Program-made: the position numbers and the translations under genes | Shown here: positions 63,436 through 64,000 of the stretch, piece after piece | How positions within the stretch are numbered: the stretch's first letter is position 1 | How the letters are laid out: each line of letters opens with the position of its first letter | Notes under the pieces: model-generated | What the model was told of the DNA's origin: nothing | Seen by the model: only the letters and a program-made list of their open reading frames with translations | The model's database searches: none | NCBI GenBank assembly: GCA_033557465.1 | Contig: CM066041.1 | Span: 155,471,532 to 155,535,531 of the forward strand | Length of the DNA stretch: 64,000 nt | Reading direction: 5' to 3' | Source: Ichthyophis bannanicus | Lineage: Eukaryota; Chordata; Amphibia; Gymnophiona; Ichthyophiidae

Positions 63436-64000
63436 CAGAATACTCAGACTCCTCCAAGGATTCAAAGTACCTTCTGTCCGGATGCTCTTGTAGAGCACGA
63501 TACCCGTACCGACCGAAGTCGGTACCGGGGGAGGAATTGGTACCGGTGTATCAGAACCGGAAGGCATAGCATGACTGGGTGCCGGCAAAGCAGATGCCGA
63601 TGTCGATGCTGTCGGTACCGGTACCGATGCTGGTTGAAGTGTCTGACGCGGTTCCGACGGTGTCGATGCCGCAAGGAGAGCCGCCAGACTGCGTTCAATA
63701 GCCAGGAACCTCTGGTCTATCGACGCTGCCGATGCCTGGGTATCGGTACCAGAGAAAGCAGCTGGTACCCCAGAGCATGGTACCAGTAGTTCTGCCGAGG
63801 TTGAGGCCTAGAGAACATCCTGGAGCCCCGATAATGCTTTGGAAGCCAAAGCCTACCGCCGGGGCAATTTTGCCGGTACAGAACCCTCAAGGCAACGCCA
63901 GAGGCATCTCGATGCTTGGAAGGATATCTACCCTTTGAGGACCGGCCAGACTTATGTTTAGTTACCTGAGATCCATGGGAGGAAGACGAAGCCCTGGAAG
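63436..64000 (-). pseudogene. DIRS E gag N-terminal linker, runs off the window
   Basis: On the minus strand one frame encodes a Pro/Val/Ser/Thr-rich linker (VPVPTASTSASALPAPS, PVPIPPPVPTSVGTG), equivalent to that of element C and encoded by many GGTACCG-like words. The acidic RRYFESLEESEYSD stretch that should continue from it is in the -1 frame, as in C. The zinc knuckle would lie beyond 64,000. The Arg/Tyr/Cys-rich plus-strand frame here is a shadow. Confidence 0.7.

Larger units (their letters stand above)
57497..64000 (-). mobile_element. DIRS element E, incomplete at the window edge
   Basis: Minus-strand DIRS element of the same family as C. Its low-coordinate terminus lacks about the first 30 bases (begins TCTCCGGGAACAGCAGG). 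Then come a (GA)n tract (57,617-57,652), ICR, recombinase, RNase H, reverse transcriptase and gag. A SINE (59,611-59,906) and a CR1 (62,190-63,435) interrupt it. Catalytic boxes of polymerase and recombinase are intact. The gag N-terminus and the high-coordinate end lie beyond the window. Confidence 0.9.

Noticed and set aside
63424..63789. Arg/Tyr/Cys-rich plus-strand open frame at 63,424-63,789 and similar frames at 31,440-31,720.
   Set aside because: These are antisense or out-of-frame shadows of the GGTACCG-rich gag linker on the minus strand.

Overview
The window is eukaryotic, vertebrate nuclear DNA: about 64 kb of nested retrotransposons around one recognisable exon of a cellular gene. 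There are no operons, ribosome binding sites or other prokaryotic features, and most open frames belong to transposable elements. The mixture of DIRS-type tyrosine-recombinase retrotransposons, CR1-like LINEs, L1-like and Penelope-like relics, tRNA-derived SINEs and hAT/mariner miniature elements suggests a large-genome amphibian, most likely a caecilian. That species call is inference.

Layout. 1-13,150: old decayed repeats. These are a CR1 fragment, SINE pieces, an endogenous-retrovirus integrase relic, two hAT-like miniature elements (one carrying a nested SINE), two large imperfect palindromes, L1-like fragments, a hammerhead-ribozyme-like segment, a mariner MITE and a GIY-YIG relic of a Penelope-like element. 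13,151-32,580: three DIRS elements, all on the minus strand (A 13,151-17,286; B 19,246-26,706; C 27,019-32,580). B carries two CR1 insertions and C is the youngest and most complete. 33,016-42,312: DIRS element F of a second, older family, interrupted by two CR1 elements. 42,400-43,687: the 3' untranslated region and last coding exon of PRODH (proline dehydrogenase) on the minus strand. 43,688-46,470: unremarkable DNA, probably PRODH intron. 46,470-47,795: a right-end DIRS fragment (G). 47,839-57,300: DIRS element D, split by two CR1 elements that abut at their 3' ends; one is nearly full length and holds a hAT foldback element with a perfect 8-bp target duplication. 57,497-64,000: DIRS element E, running off the window and interrupted by a SINE and a CR1.

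How the parts work together. The best DIRS copies read 3' to 5' across the window as gag with a CCHC knuckle, then reverse transcriptase-RNase H, then a tyrosine recombinase overlapping it. A short internal complementary region (ICR) lies between the recombinase gene and the 3' terminal repeat. Each ICR joins the complement of one element edge to the complement of the other, as expected of the DIRS replication cycle through circular DNA. Only C and E keep both polymerase aspartates and the recombinase HxxR and Tyr. E is broken by insertions and C has at least one frameshift, so no copy here looks autonomous. The only host-gene signal is PRODH; its remaining exons were not found and are presumably to the right of the window.
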